64,000 nt of DNA from Micromussa lordhowensis (Eukaryota; Cnidaria; Anthozoa; Scleractinia; Lobophylliidae), in contig OZ026602.1 of NCBI GenBank assembly GCA_964020085.1, positions 25,870,101 to 25,934,100 on the forward strand, given 5' to 3'. A model generated the notes under the pieces. That model was given only the letters and a program-made list of their open reading frames with translations. It ran no database searches and was not told the origin of the DNA. Position 1 is the stretch's first letter. The number at the start of each line of letters is the position of its first letter. The position numbers and the translations under genes were made by a program. This document shows, piece after piece, positions 46,337 to 59,684 of this stretch.

Positions 46337-48092
46337 TCTGGGAAGCGCCTCGCATGGGAACTCTCGTGCCGTTCGCGCTTTCCCTTTCTTTTCATTCTTT
46401 TTTCGTTTTTGTCTTTTACTACATTAGATACCTCGGACAAGAGACAATGATCAAAATATCTCATCGTCCCCTACCTCGAGGTAGAAGGGAATGTTAGGTT
46501 GCATGCGACTCCAATGAGGCATTTGTAACATTTCATTGCCGTTCATTGGAAAAATCTAACAATCGATGAGTTAATAGAAAGCTAAAGGGGTCGGACCTGC
46601 AATGATTTTTAAAAATAAAAAATGTCTGAAGACTGTTAATCCCTCAAAAAAAAAGAAGTGTGCGTCTTTCGCTGCCGTATCAAGCTTGGCACATAAGCCC
46701 CGTCTACACTCCCGCGGAGAAATTTGAAAACGCAGCTTTGTATCTGCGATTAGGCATACCGTCCGCACTAATCCGCCACCAAAATGGAACTTTTTGAAAA
46801 CGCTCTTCAACGCTCTGATCGTTGTGTTTTCAAATTTCACCCGCATAATGTTGATAAGGCCTTAAAATTTGTGAATTTGCAAGTTAAATCATTTTGGGTG
46901 GCGGTTTTTGGATCTGAGGATTTTTATGGTGGTTTTTCGGTTTTCAAAGAAATTTTGAGCGGTTTTCCGGTTTCTAGTAGACCTTCATTGAATACTGAAC
47001 AAGTCATTACACATGGAAATTTTTCTGTTATTGCTGAAGGAAGCTTGAGACTAAGAAAGGGAAAGACTTCCTTTCAGGCAGACAGCAAGTAAGTAGAGTA
47101 GCTCGAGCAAAATCGATGCCATTTATTTCATTGATTTCATCAGCACTCAATCTTCTCATGTCTTCAGATAGTTGAGTTCTGGCAATGGCCCTGATACCTT
47201 CTAACCCTTCATCACCAAGATAGGTGAGTTTTCATTTCACGATGAGTTTTCACGTCTGCCTGCTCAATGCTCGAAGCTTAAATCTTAGTCAATATTGGAA
47301 GACAACGAATCATTTGGTATAAAAAAAATTTCTGTACTCAGAGCGCAATTAAAAATCTCATTAAACAGTGGGGTATTTCGTTGGGTTCGACCGAACTTCG
47401 TCAGTCACAATAAAAATGTCAATGTTAAGAGGGGTTATGTGATGTTCTTTACGGTATTGAGGGGGCTAAAATGGCGTTATAGATGTTGCCTAATTCGAAA
47501 CCATTGTCATGTGATTTAAATGCTCTTGTTGGCGTTCCGAAGTCCCCTTGATGTATGGCACTTAAGCCGGTATATTCTCTTCTGGTTTACAAATTCTTCG
47601 GAGTCTCTCGAACCAGATCCAGTGTTTGGTATTGTTAGCATCCAATCAAGATAGTTGTTGGCATTCAAGGCTTGCAAAACGTGTTTAATTTCCTTTACCT
47701 TGTGTTATGTTCTTCACACGAAAGTCTGAGCTCACTGTAGCAGCTCTTTTATGATGTATATGATGGTTAGAATGGAAATTCAGGCATAGTCAGAACCGAA
47801 CGAAATATCTCACATTTAAATAGTATTTGTAAATTTATCACGCTCCAAGTACGGAAAATTATTTTTATATACTTTAATCATAATTCTGTAGCAGAAACGC
47901 AACACTTTTTTTCCTTTTATGTAAGTATTTAACACTGTTGTGCTAATTGGAGAAACTGTAAATAACCAAATATTTCAAATAGAACATAAACTGTTAAAAA
48001 TTCCAACTGGTAGGAGGCTCACCATGGCTATTTACACAGAGCGGTCGACGAGTTCAACTCGGGACTAGTGAGTACAAACCTAGATAGCGTTA

Positions 48093-48163
48093 AGGTGGTG
48101 GAATTGAAACAGGGACCTCCAGATTTCAAATCCAGCGCCCTAAACCACTCGGCCACACCACCT
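48093..48163 (-). tRNA. tRNA-Ser(UGA)-like sequence, probably degenerate, copy B
   Basis: This is the counterpart of 8667-8737, identical over the tRNA-like part, with the same missing variable arm. Confidence 0.5.
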
Positions 48164-49350
48164 CCCTTATATCTCGCGTTTTGTTTCTGCAAATCCGGAA
48201 ATTTCGGTTGAAAGTCAAATGGAAGAGCAATTTTGCGGATAATCCGATCGGAAATTGTAGACTACCTCCAGAGGTAGTCCTCTTTTTCCATTCAGAATGG
48301 AACGGCGGAAATGTCCTTACCATTTGCAAAATACTCCAGTTTGCAGTCTCTCATCACTGCTAAAACAATCACACTGTAAATCGAATTGCAAATGTGAGCT
48401 CCATCTCATTCGGTTGGTTTGCTGGTTTTGGAAAAACCCTAACCATAACTCAACGGTTATCCCAACCGGTTTATTCTGACAAATGGGAAGCATTCTTGGT
48501 GAAAGCTGAAAAACCATCGCGGATGTTGATAAGCATATTTTCCAAATGTTGAGATCGTTTCTCCGGTTTTTTCAGCCAGTTGCTAGCAGTTGTATTTTTA
48601 TCATTTTGTCAAAGGTTTTCATGCCACTGAAAATTCCACTCGCTGTACGATAAACAAGAACATTTTTAACCCAGTGGTAATTATTGAAAGTAGGTTTTCG
48701 AATTGGCGTTAAAGCTGTCTCATTCGAACCTGGATAACTTTATGCAGCGCATAGATTATTACTAACTGTCGGGTGATAAGCAATTGTGGCTTGATTGAAA
48801 GCCTTTGAAGTCGCTGAACGGTCACTTTTCGATATATCTCATGCAGAGCGTTGGATGCTTTTAAAATACCAGCTAGAACACCAACAATCAATAACGTTCG
48901 TTTAAACGTGCCTTGATTGGAAAGCAGCAAAACCGTGATATATCTCTACGCTTAGTAACTGATTCAATGAATGTTCAAACGAAAAGACCTTGGAACACGC
49001 CCACCTTTTCTGATACAATACAGTTAATAACATGCATCAGAACTTTGCTAATAAAAAAAAGACTTTTTAAAAGAAGACTTCCTTTTCTGCGTGAAGCGAC
49101 AAGTGACTACAGAAGGAAGGGCAGATTACAAAATCGACGGCCTTAAATTATTTCATTGATTGCATCAGCAATCAGATGGTTTTCGTATGTGTGATGGCAG
49201 ACTGTAGGTCCTAATGAGTTCTTTGTTGGTATCTCGCGGTTTGTTTCTAGTTCTGTGTTGAGATTGGGAGGAAAGCCCAGTGAAAGCCAAAATTCTTCGC
49301 GGCATGGTTATTTTGCTCTCAGTGCATGCTGGCAGCTTAGAAGAAAAACT

Positions 49351-49692
49351 AAGGCATCCTTTTCAGTGAAGTAGGAAGTGGACCACAAACAAGAAAGTCG
49401 ACGGCCTTTCTCAGTTTTTTCATTGCTGTCAGCACTTGAATGATCTTCTTCACCTTACCGAGACGAATTTTTGTTGTCTGCTGATAAAAATTTCAGCCCG
49501 GTCGACCGTGATGAAAGTCGAGAAACAAAACCAAAATGGTGCCATATAAAGATGTATCTTTCGTGACTACCGTAGCTTTGTCAGCTCTTGTAACTAAAGC
49601 ATATTGGCATACTTATGAAGTGGAATAGATCATTGATACAAGACAAGACTTATGACGCTGTGTTGCGAAAGCAAAGCTATTTTGTCAAAAAC
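49351..49692 (+). other. Segment present in both copy-B units but absent from copy A (module M3)
   Basis: It starts aaggcatccttttcagtgaa and holds the M3 version of the recurring module (gaagtggaccacaaac, then aagtcgacggcctttc, then ttcattgctgtcagcactt). In A the sequence jumps from aagaaaaact to ttggttttt at 9915. The second unit has it at 52011-52356. A deletion in A is more likely than insertion in B because related modules flank it. Confidence 0.7.
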
Positions 49693-49925
49693 GTTTGGTC
49701 TTGGTTACACGGACTGGAGTGTTCACATGGGGAAATTTTCATCCCGGTTAACCAGGCTGGCCTGCCTTCTCGTATGAACACATACAATTTTTAACAAAGG
49801 AAATAAGAGAGAGGCACGATCCTGGTAAATGGGCTCATGTAAAGAGGCCCTAAATCGAAATCAGCTTCTGGTCGAGTAGGAAATAAAACTCAAATTTACT
49901 ACTCTGCTATATATGGAACAGCAGC

Positions 49926-50057
49926 GAACAAATGAAACATCTTGTTTCCTCTAACAACATATCAACACGAACAAATGAGACATCTTGTTTCCTCTAACAA
50001 CCGTGATATCAACACGAACGAATGAAACATCTTGTTTCCTCTAACAGCATATCAACA
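49926..50057. repeat. 43-47-bp minisatellite, three copies (copy B, first internal unit)
   Basis: Three adjacent units of the same minisatellite as at 10150; the middle unit has a 4-bp expansion (aaccgtgatatcaac). Confidence 0.85.
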
Positions 50058-50846
50058 ATGTCTCACAACAGCAAAATAATTTACAGGAAATATATCATTC
50101 ACCTGTTAGAATTCTTTTTCTCTTCGTTTTGTCGCTGCCCTGGCCTGTCTTTTAACACGTCGTCTCGAATTTCGCAGTGCTTACTTGATGCGAACTTCGG
50201 TAAAACCTTATTTAAGGATGAAAAAAAGGGTTTCCGCACGTGGAATAAGTATAAAGTCCACTGAAGTGATTTTTTGACAAAGAAATTAGGTAAAAACAGC
50301 TGCACTAAGGTACAAGGTTCAATCTAATGTGAATATCGAACAATGGTAATTATACACGGACTGCTCAAGTGAAATTTGAAAAGTGCAAAGTTCGATTTGG
50401 ATAACAATGCATGAAAGCAAGAAAGTGCTGACTACATTGTTAAGGTAAAGAATGACTGTTGACTTTGTTTATAGGTTTTAAAATGCAGGGCCTTGCCTTG
50501 TAACAGGCAAACCCAGGCACTTGCGTCAGTCAGTTTATTTTTTTTTTTCGTTTTTGTTGTTTCATTATAAACACTCGGAATACCTTAAGGAAGAGAATTT
50601 AACAATACACATTGCCTCATTCATAATGTTTGCCTGGAAACTGTCTCAGTCATAATTTTTTTTGTGCCTACGTTCCTGATATGCCAATGATATGTACATA
50701 TGTAGAATGACTGAAAAATGGTGAATCCTCTCTTAGCAAACTGCTTTTTCCGTTCAAACATTACCCCTTTTAGCCGCTCATTATGACTAAATGTGCTTGG
50801 TTCTGTTTCTCTGTCAATACCTGGGGTGCTTACCATTTAACAAAAA

Positions 50847-53395
50847 CAAATCCGGAAATTTCGGTTGAAAGCCAAATGGAACAGTAATTTTGCAGAAAAT
50901 CCGTTCGGAAATTGTAGACTACCTCCAGAGGTTGTCCTCTTTTCCGTTCAGAACGGAACGGCAGAAATGTCCTGACCATTTGCAAAATATTCCAGTTTGT
51001 AGTCTCTCATCACTGCTAAAACAATCACACGGGGAATCGACTTGCAAATGGTGAGCTGCCTCTCGTTCGGTTGGTTTGCTGGTTTTGGAAAAACCCTAAC
51101 CATAACACAACGGTCATCCCAACCGGTTTATTCTGACAAATGGTAAGCATTCTTAGTGAAAGCTGAAAAACCATCGCGGATGTTGATAAGCATATTTTCC
51201 AAATGTTGAGATCGTTTCTCCGGTTTTTTCAGCCAGTTGCTAGCAGTTGTATTTTTATCATTTTGTCAAAGGTTTTCATGCCTAAGAAAATTCCGCTCGC
51301 TGTACGATAAACAAGAACATTTTTAACCCAGTGGTACATGTAATTGAAAGTAGGGTTTCGAATTGGCGTTAAAAGCTGTTTCATTCGAACCTGGATAACT
51401 TTATGCAGCGCACAGATTAGTACTAACTGTCGGATGATAAGCAATTGTTGCTTGATTAAACGCCTTTGAAGTCGCTGAACGGTCACTTTTCGATATATCT
51501 CATGCAGAGTGTCGGATGCTTTTAAAATACCAGCTATAACACCAACAATCAATAACGTTAGTTTAAACGTGCCTTGATTGGAAAGCAGCAAAACCGTGAT
51601 ATATCTCTACGCTTGGTAACTGATTTAATGAATGTTCAAACGAAAAGACCTTGGAACACGCCCACCTTTTCTGATACAATACAGTTAATAACATGCATCA
51701 GAACTTTGCTAATAAAAAAAGACTTTTTAAAAAAAGACTTCCTTTTCTGCGTGAAGCGACAAGTGACTACAGGAGGAAGGGCAGATTACAAAATCGACGG
51801 CCTTAAATTATTTCATTGATTGCATCAGCAATCAGATGGTTTTCGTATGTGTGATGGCAGACTGTAGGTCCTAATGAGTTCTTTGTTGGTATCTCGCGGT
51901 TTGTTTCTAGTTCTGTGTTGAGATTGGGAGGAAAGCCCAGTGAAAGCCAAAATTCTTCGCGGCATGGTTATTTTGCTCTCAGTGCATGCTGGCAGCTTAG
52001 AAGAAAAACTAAGGCATCCTTTTCAGTGAAGTAGCAAGTGGACCACAAACAAGAAAGTTGACGGCCTTTCCTTGTTTCATTGCTTTTATCAGCACTTGAA
52101 TGATCTTCTTCACCTTACCGAGACGAATTTTTGTTGTCTGTTGATGAAAATTTCAGCCCGGTCGACCGTTATGAAATTCGAGAAACAAAACCAAAATGGT
52201 GCCATACTGATAAAGATGTATCGTTCGCGACTACCGTAGCTTTGTCAGCTCTTGTAACTAAAGCATATTGGCATACTTATGAAGTGGAATAGATCATTGA
52301 TACAAGACAAGACTTATGACGCTGTGTTGCGAAAGCAAAGCTATCTTGTCTAAAAAGTTTGGTCTTGGTTTCACGGACTGGAGTGTTCACATGGGGAAAT
52401 TTTCATCCCCGTTAACCAGGCTGGCCTGCCTTCTCGTATGAACACATAAAATTTTTAACAATGGAAATAAGAGAGAGGCACGATCTTCAGGGTAACTGGG
52501 CTCATGTAAAGAGGCCCTAAATCGAAATCAGCTTCTGGTCGAGTAGGAACTAAAACTCAAATTTACTCTTCTGCTATATATGGAACAGCAGCGAACAAAT
52601 GAAACATCTTGTTTCCTCTAACAACATATCAACAATGTCTGACAACAGCAAAAAAATTCACAGAAAATATATCATTAACCTGTTAGAATTCTTTTTCTCT
52701 TCGTTTTGTCGCTGCCCTGGCCTGTCTTTTAACACGTCGTCTCGTATTTCACAGTGCTTACTTGATGCGGACTGAGGTAAAACCTTATTTAAAGGTTAAG
52801 AAAAAAGGGTTTCCGCACGTGGAATAAGTATAAAGTCCACTGAAGTGATTTTTTGACAAAGAAATTAGGTAAAAACAGCTGCACTAAGGTACAAGGTTCA
52901 ATCTAATGTGAATATCGAACAATGGTAATTATACACGGACTGCTCAAGTGAAATTTGAAAAGTACAAAGTTCGATTTGGATAAAAATGCATGAAAGCAAG
53001 AAAACGCTGACTACATTGTTACAGTAAGGTAAAAGTATGACTATTGACTTTGTTTTCACGTTTTAAAGTGCACGGCCTTTGCTTGTAACAGGCAAACCCA
53101 GGCACTTGCGTCAGTCAGTTTATTTATTTATTTTTTTCGTTTTTGTTGTTTCATTATAAACAGTCGGAATATCTTGGAAGAGAATTTAACCATAGACATT
53201 GCCTCATTCATAATGTTTGCCTGGAAACTGCCTCAGTCATAATGTTTTTTGTGCCTACGTTCCTGATATGCCAATGATATGTACATATGTAGAATGGCTG
53301 AAAAATGGTGAATCCTCTCTTAGCAAACTGCTGTTTTCGTTTAAACATTACCCCTTTTAGCCGCTCATTATGACTAAATGTACTCGGTTCTGTTG
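50847..53395. repeat. Internal tandem duplication in copy B, second unit
   Basis: This starts at the same caaatccggaaatttcgg and continues beyond 53395 into sequence colinear with A (ctcggttctgttgtagcgcc), so this unit keeps the original right junction. It has one minisatellite copy and one copy each of modules M2 and M3. Confidence 0.9.
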
Positions 53396-55959
53396 TAGCG
53401 CCATTTGAAACGTGCTCGTTTTGTCGGTTTGGTGATTGTTAAACCCCGTGTCGGGCCGTGTTTTTTCATGTCAGTTTCCAACGAGGCCATCTGTAGTCGA
53501 AGAGGGCAGTTTCTATCTAGACTGAGTGTGACAGACGGTTGTTTAGGCTCCTCGTATTTCACTTTTTACCTAAACGAATTCGCACAATGAACTGGCTGAC
53601 ATTGAAAGGGGAAGGGTTTTCGTGCAAAACATGCAGATCGATCAAATTAAGTCTGTGTCAGTTAGACGGTTGCCTCGCTACGCGAAATTAATGGGCCAGG
53701 CTGAAATATTCGAGCATATTACCTCTGGAAACAGAAAGAATTGAGTGGGGAAAAATGAACGACAACATCTCTCTAGAAAGGTAACTTAATAATAGGCTGG
53801 TGTTTCCAATTTCAAGTTTACACGAATCTTCTTTAATCGAAATTCAGAAATGTATTTATTACTGTACTGGGGTGATAACGTTCAGTTCTCCCTTCGAACT
53901 TACTTTCTGGATGCATTTAGCGCTTTCTCTCATTTCAGACTTTTAAATTTCCTTGCTGAGAATACGAACCCGATTGTCGAAAGTGTTTTTAAGCCCTACC
54001 TACGACATCTCACACTTTCTGGCGACAGATGACTCATCAAAAACCGCGCATGTCTAGTTCAATTTAGGAAGTGTGGGTTTCTAGAAGTTCCATTCTCTTG
54101 TACGTTATTCCCCGAGCGTTATCCGCCGCTTGTACGGTGAGTTTAAGATATATTCCTTCCAGAGTGCAATACTCAAGAGAAGTGATTCACTCAAAATCAA
54201 TTGTTTTCCTTCTTGCTTTGAATACAAAGCACTCAGTTGTAAAATTCTTGTTGTATTGGTTAGCTATTTAACACGAGACAACTTCCGAGTTTAAAACAAT
54301 TCAAGGTCGGTATCTATATCTGTTCCTACAGCTTGTTTGAATAACATTATGTTAAGGACTTTCATCTTTGCTATCAGTAGTCAGCATTTTTGATCTGCCT
54401 CTTAATTTTGGAACAAGTTCGGTAATCAAACTTTAAGTCGTTTCTAGCAGCTTGGGTTTTGTTTCTCCATACCAGACGGAAAGACAGACTGATGAAAGCT
54501 GGCGAGACAGATAGGAAGAATTTAATTATTATCATCTGATACCTCAAAGGGAGTCAGTTCTTATTAGGGGAAACGTTTATCTTTCTATGTACACTGTATG
54601 TGTAGCCTTTTCTTGAATTATTTTCCTTTCTTTCTCGGTCTTTTCAAAAACTCCACAGAAACTCCAAAGAATTAATTTTTTTTAATATATTCTCGTAACA
54701 TTGGTTGACTATGTAAAGGTTTGTAACCGGCCTAGTCTTAGATGACCTATGGCAGAAACGTCCGTTTCTCATCTAGAGAACGAGGAATAACGAGTTTTCT
54801 GAGTTTGAAAACTTTTAAATTCGCGATCGAGTGTGCGCTTACCCGACATTCGGCCATAAACGGTAGCTTATAATGGAAGTGATTTCTGTACCCCTTTAGC
54901 AGTAAATTGTTGAAACAAAAAAAGCGAGATTCTAAGAGGCTGATACTGGTATTGCCTAAGAGTGCAGCGTTATGTTATTCTCGAAACTAACAGAGAGAGT
55001 TGTGTAATTAAGTAAACAACTGTTATTCGCGTTTACAAAATGACAGCGCCTGAGGTCTGTCCCACTTTCCTCCGTATGTCGCGGATGAAAATTATCATGT
55101 GAAAGTTCTAATTTAATTTATCTTACAGACCCCCAAGGAAAAGACTAATACTTACTGACTTAAAAATATCAAGAAAGTTCATTTATACAAATAACTCTTA
55201 CCTCGATTAAATGGCACTCAACAATCCCGCAGTTGTACTATGATTTGTGTAAGTTCGAAGGATTTCTGACCGTACATTTGGAGAACAAGTTGCTAGTTCT
55301 ATCATGTCGAACATGATAGAAAAAAACCGAAATGATTGCCAAAAGCTTCAGTTAATCTACTATTTATTGTTTTAACAGCCAATTAAAACCCGTGTTGTTG
55401 ACGTCGCAGTGTGACATTGCAGTATTTGTCCACGTTTTTTTTTGTGGTGCAGTGTTTTACGGACGTTTTTGCGCGGTTGTTATCTTCCGTACTTCGAAAT
55501 GTCCTCTGAAATAACACTCAATAGCATGCGTCTGTACACTTCCTGCATAAGAGGTTGAATATCAGGAATGACGTACTTTTAAACTATCTACAAGCAGCTG
55601 AAAGAAAAATATCGTTTTCCACAAGACACTTGTATTGTTGTTATCTATCCTTAACTTTGCGCCAGACGTTAAAGTCTATCGCTGAACAATGTTAATTAGT
55701 GTCGTCAAACATTTCGAAAGTTCCGCCTCTCGATATTGAAATTCGGTTGTTAATCAATCCTTTCATAGCAGCCCATGTTTAGTTTCGACCAACCAAACGG
55801 AAAAAAATAGACAGAGAAGCGCTAGATTGTATAAAAAGTACAAAGAATAATGACAATTTTGAACATCTCTTTGAAACATCAGCACTTTAATGGTCTGTTG
55901 TTGAGCTTGTTGTTGTCTCTGTTGTTGATCTGTGTCAAAACGAGTCTACTTGCGAAATA
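53396..55959. other. Gene-free stretch, copy B
   Basis: Colinear with A 10976-13506, with small indels only. No supported gene. Confidence 0.4.
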
Positions 55960-56374
55960 ATAGGGCACGTTCGATATATCAATAATAGGGAGCTTAAGCA
56001 AAGGCGTTTTTGAGCGACGCACGGCAACCGGAAATGAGACGTTTTCTCTTTTTACTCGCCTTGGCGCTACCACATTTGTAATACTAAGTGTCTTTACTCT
56101 TATAGAGACGATTTACTTGAAAATTAGAGCGCATCCACTGCCCAAAAATAAGAAACGTCCACTTCCGGTTGCCGTACGCCGTTCAAAAACGCCTTTGCTT
56201 AAGCTCCCTATTCTAACGTGGCCCCGGCCCCGAGGCTTTCAGGACAAACTTCTATATTTGGTGGTGTTTTCTATGTATCGAAGTCTCATTTGGGAATTGC
56301 GAGACAAAAGAAACTTAACAAATCCCAGAGCCTCGGATCCATGTTAGAATATTGATATATCGAACGTAGCCTAT
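55960..56374. mobile_element. Foldback element M1el, copy B, interrupted by a nested element
   Basis: This is the counterpart of 13507-13701. Its left arm is split after atatatcaata by the 223-bp element at 55987-56209; the right arm is intact. Confidence 0.7.
55987..56209. mobile_element. 223-bp inverted-repeat element present only in copy B
   Basis: The left end agggagcttaagcaaaggcg continues through ttgagcgacgcacggcaacc, and the right end is its inverted copy (ggttgccgtac .. cgcctttgcttaagctccct). The arms are about 50 bp with a few mismatches. TA dinucleotides flank both ends if the element is taken to start at ggg. Copy A has the empty site (tatcaatattctaac at about 13525), so this is an insertion after the copies separated, into a pre-existing MITE. 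Confidence 0.8.
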
Positions 56375-59300
56375 TCTTATGAAAATGAGCTCCTCCTACA
56401 GGTTCATTTTCATGCAAATCAAACTCATTAACACAACAAAGGTTTTGCACAAAGACTCGTTCTGAAACAGAGTCACAAAGCAACTCGGAAATGGCCCAAG
56501 GAAGGTAAGTTTTTGTTTTACGACAAGGGAATCCTTTGTAAGGGGCGTTTTCTTTGTCGATAGCAACGACAAAAAAGGGACTGACAAACGCCGAATTTCG
56601 TCGGTGCAGGTAAATTTAGAATGTCTCCTTACATAATTACGCGTTTGATGCACTGAAAACTGTTACAGAATGGTGTATTTTTCCAACAGTCGGGTCCGTT
56701 CCTTTCAAGAATTCCTGAGTACAAAAATAAAGTCTATCAGGTGCTTTGCGAAACATTCGTCTCTATGCGCGAAAGGAATTTATTTTCAACACTCAAGAAT
56801 GAAGGTCATCTGGCAGTTTAATTGGTAGCTTGGTTTTGGGATGCACTGAAGCTATTGATACTTTATGTACTTGGATCTTGTTGTCTAATCGCTTTGCAGC
56901 GAAACGAAAACAAAATATATAATTTCTAACTTAGTATAACTAAGAAAAAACAACGTGAAAAAATTTGTTTTTTATATCAGCAAGATTGAGTCTTTTTATA
57001 AGTAGAAGATAAGGTACTAAATTAGGAAAAGAAAACTAAATAATTAAATAGTTAAACAAAGAAAATACAACTGTCGAAAACCTTTATTAGCTGAAACCGC
57101 AAGATGGTAGAACCCGAGTCCTCTTTCGTTTAACTGCCCTCCCCCCACCCCTCCCTCTCTGCGGTATGCGGTTGGCAAGCGTTTTGTATGACGAAACTCA
57201 GGTTATCCTTCACCGTTTTCGAACACTTTTGGGCTTCCGGTCATTTTGGAAACACGCTGAAGCTGTGTCATTCCACCACGCAAGTGAATTGTTCTAACAT
57301 GATAGTAAATGACTGCGAACAGTTGAAATTGATGCACAGTTTGATTGCTTTGGCAGCAAATTAATTTAAAGTAGTGTTATTGACGTACTATGTGTCAATC
57401 CCTTCCGAGTTTTCTTCCTGGCGGTGCCGTGATTGAGGAATATTTTACTGAATTGTTGGCTTTATGTTGCACATTTTTTATAGCCTTTCTCTTTTAACAG
57501 GAAGATCTAGATGGCACAAATGAATAGGATGAAGAATAATATCGCAGTTTACTGAGGCGAATATTATTATTTTGTATTAATTACTTAGCTGGGTCACAAA
57601 CTGATATCCACGTTAACAGTTCTTTGTCATCAGTAAGTCGGCAAAAGGGATTACTCGATTAGTGGCTACATTTTTTTAAAAAATATCGAGACGGGAAACT
57701 TCTAGTTGCTTGCTTGACCAATCAAGAAAATTGAAAGACTGAACCTTAAAATTTGGTTGAGTATATCATAAAATAGAGCCGGTTTGAGTCATTTACTTCA
57801 TGGTCTCAGAGATGCTTTTAAAAGTTTAAAAATAACAAATTATTCACTCTTCAGGTTTTTTAGTCGTTGTGGTTGATATGTCAAAAGCGGTTATCAAAGC
57901 TGGGTATCCTTTCACCGATACTAGTTTGTACTTGTAATGTAAATGCAGTGTGACGCACTGAAAGAATCAGATTTTTTTAGTACAGAAGTACAAACTTCCT
58001 TTTTGCGACGCAGGAAAAAGCTGTTACAAGTAGACCACAAAATCGACGGTTTTTTTTCTCTTTCAGTTTGTATTGATTGAATCAGCGCTTCGATGGTTTA
58101 TTGTCCAACTTTTGTAGACAGCTAGTCAGTTGGATTTCAGTAGAATCCTGTTAGCTACCAACATTTCATCGTCAAAGAAGGTGAGTTTTGGTTATACAAT
58201 AACGGAATCTTAGTTTTGTAGGTTCCACTTTGTTTACCTGTAGCAATTAGTAGAAGGTGAAGCGATAAAGCTACATCTGAGCAACTTAAATTCGACTGAA
58301 CTTCTTCTTTTGCAATGCATTTTAAAGCTCAAAACAGTACCTTGATAAGTTTGAGGCAAGTTGTGCAATTCAAGAGCATAAAAACACTCTGTGAAGTGCT
58401 TTACACGAATTAGAATCACTCGCGATGTGATCCTCAAGTCTAATTCAACAGAAAATGGCGATTAAATGGTAGTTTGTTTTTTATCCCGCTAAAGCAAGTA
58501 ATATTTAACGTTAGATTGGTATATTCTAAAATCTTAACTCTAAACACGGGAATAAACAGACAAAAATATGAAGGGAATCAGGGAATCAACTACAAACACA
58601 TTTTTCGATGTAAACATATTTTCTTTTGACAAAGAAATTTTGGCCAAGATGGCCGGTGTATCACAGAAAGTAACAGAGGGTCTATGAGAAGGGTGTCAAT
58701 AGGCTTAACTGTCAACTGACATAAAGCCCAAAAAAATTAAACGTCAACTGGCTTCAAATTTAAACTGAATAATAAAATTACCGTCAGCCGTCAAACAACT
58801 ATCAAAACAACTGTAATGTTGAGCTGTAAACGTTCTATGGTAACATCAATGTAGACACTCTTTCAGCGACTGCAAAATGACACCTTTCTACTTTACTCGT
58901 TGTCTCAAATGAAAATGCTCGTATGAGTGATACAATAAGAACCAGCCTCAACGTTTATCTTAAATTCACCAGGAAATTAATGAGAACTCTATCTGTAAAC
59001 ACAGACTGACTCGATATTATCTGTATCCATCGTACGTTGCCTTTTAATCAGAAGTGTTACCAGCCGATCACTTGATATCAAATTCCAAGAAGTTTAATTT
59101 ATTTGACGAATTAAATACATTATCCCGGGTCCGTCGCGCTCTCTTCAAATCGAGTCAGGTAGGAATGCGGGCTCCTTTCCAGCACAGCGGCTGATAATGG
59201 AGCCAATATAACGCTTTGCTTGACTGTATGTTAATCTAAGACATATCTGAGATGTACTCGTAACTTTTATATTCCTGTAGACTGGAGAGAATAATTGCTG

Positions 59301-59437
59301 CGCAGCGAGCGTAGCGAGCGAGCAGCAACATAAACAGGATTTAAGAAGAATATATACAAGGGGATTCATCACTTTTTATTACCAGAGTGCATTGCGCCAC
59401 GAACAACACGAGGATGTCACATCGTCGAGCTGTCGTC
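56375..59437. other. Gene-free stretch to the end of copy B
   Basis: Colinear with A 13702-16741, including the exon-like block (about 56401-56508) and module M4 (about 57990-58190). Confidence 0.4.
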
Positions 59438-59443
59438 AGTCCA

Positions 59444-59684
59444 GGGCCGGGTTGTTCGAAAGCCGGTTAACGCTAACCCAGGATTAAAAGTTAACCGAAG
59501 CATTAATTTTTCTTGTATAAAAATGGTTTTCGTTTCCTACTTTTTGTCTAGTTTGAGATTATTCAAATTCAAAAGAGAAGGCCAAAAAATATAAACAGAA
59601 AACCTCACCGAAAAGTTGCAAAATTGAAGTCAAAATTCTCGCTAACCCAGGGTTAGCTTAATCGGGCTTTGAACAACCCGGCCC
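59444..59684. mobile_element. 241-bp MITE-like element at the end of copy B
   Basis: Terminal inverted repeats: gggccgggttgttcgaaagc at the left and the inverted gctttgaacaacccggccc at the right. Inner gctaaccc/gggttagc words also pair. No coding capacity. It begins 6 bp after the A/B homology stops. Target duplication not evident. Confidence 0.72.

Larger units (their letters stand above)
44132..48092. other. Gene-free stretch, copy B
   Basis: The counterpart of 4706-8666, with the inverted-repeat element, T-rich cggttttt stretch, longer AT microsatellite and module M1 (about 47054-47230). Confidence 0.45.
48190..50809. repeat. Internal tandem duplication in copy B, first unit
   Basis: This begins at caaatccggaaatttcgg and ends near ggttctgtt. 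It repeats with a 2,657-bp period at 50847-53395. Both units match the single region A 8764-10975. The junction to the second unit (50810-50846, tctctgtcaatacctggggt..) has no counterpart in A and looks like filler. Confidence 0.9.
39418..59437. repeat. Copy B of the long direct segmental duplication
   Basis: This is the same series of sequences as 1-16741, with three large differences. There is an internal tandem duplication (48190-50809 and 50847-53395). About 342 bp (49351-49692) and its counterpart in the second internal unit are absent from A. A 223-bp inverted-repeat element lies at 55987-56209. The right end stops 6 bp before another foldback element at 59444. Small substitutions are spread evenly, as expected for either a duplication with some age or two haplotypes. 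Confidence 0.93.

Noticed and set aside
51229..51591. 120-codon minus-strand frame in copy B
   Set aside because: The same region in copy A and in the other B unit has stops and frameshifts; not conserved as protein.
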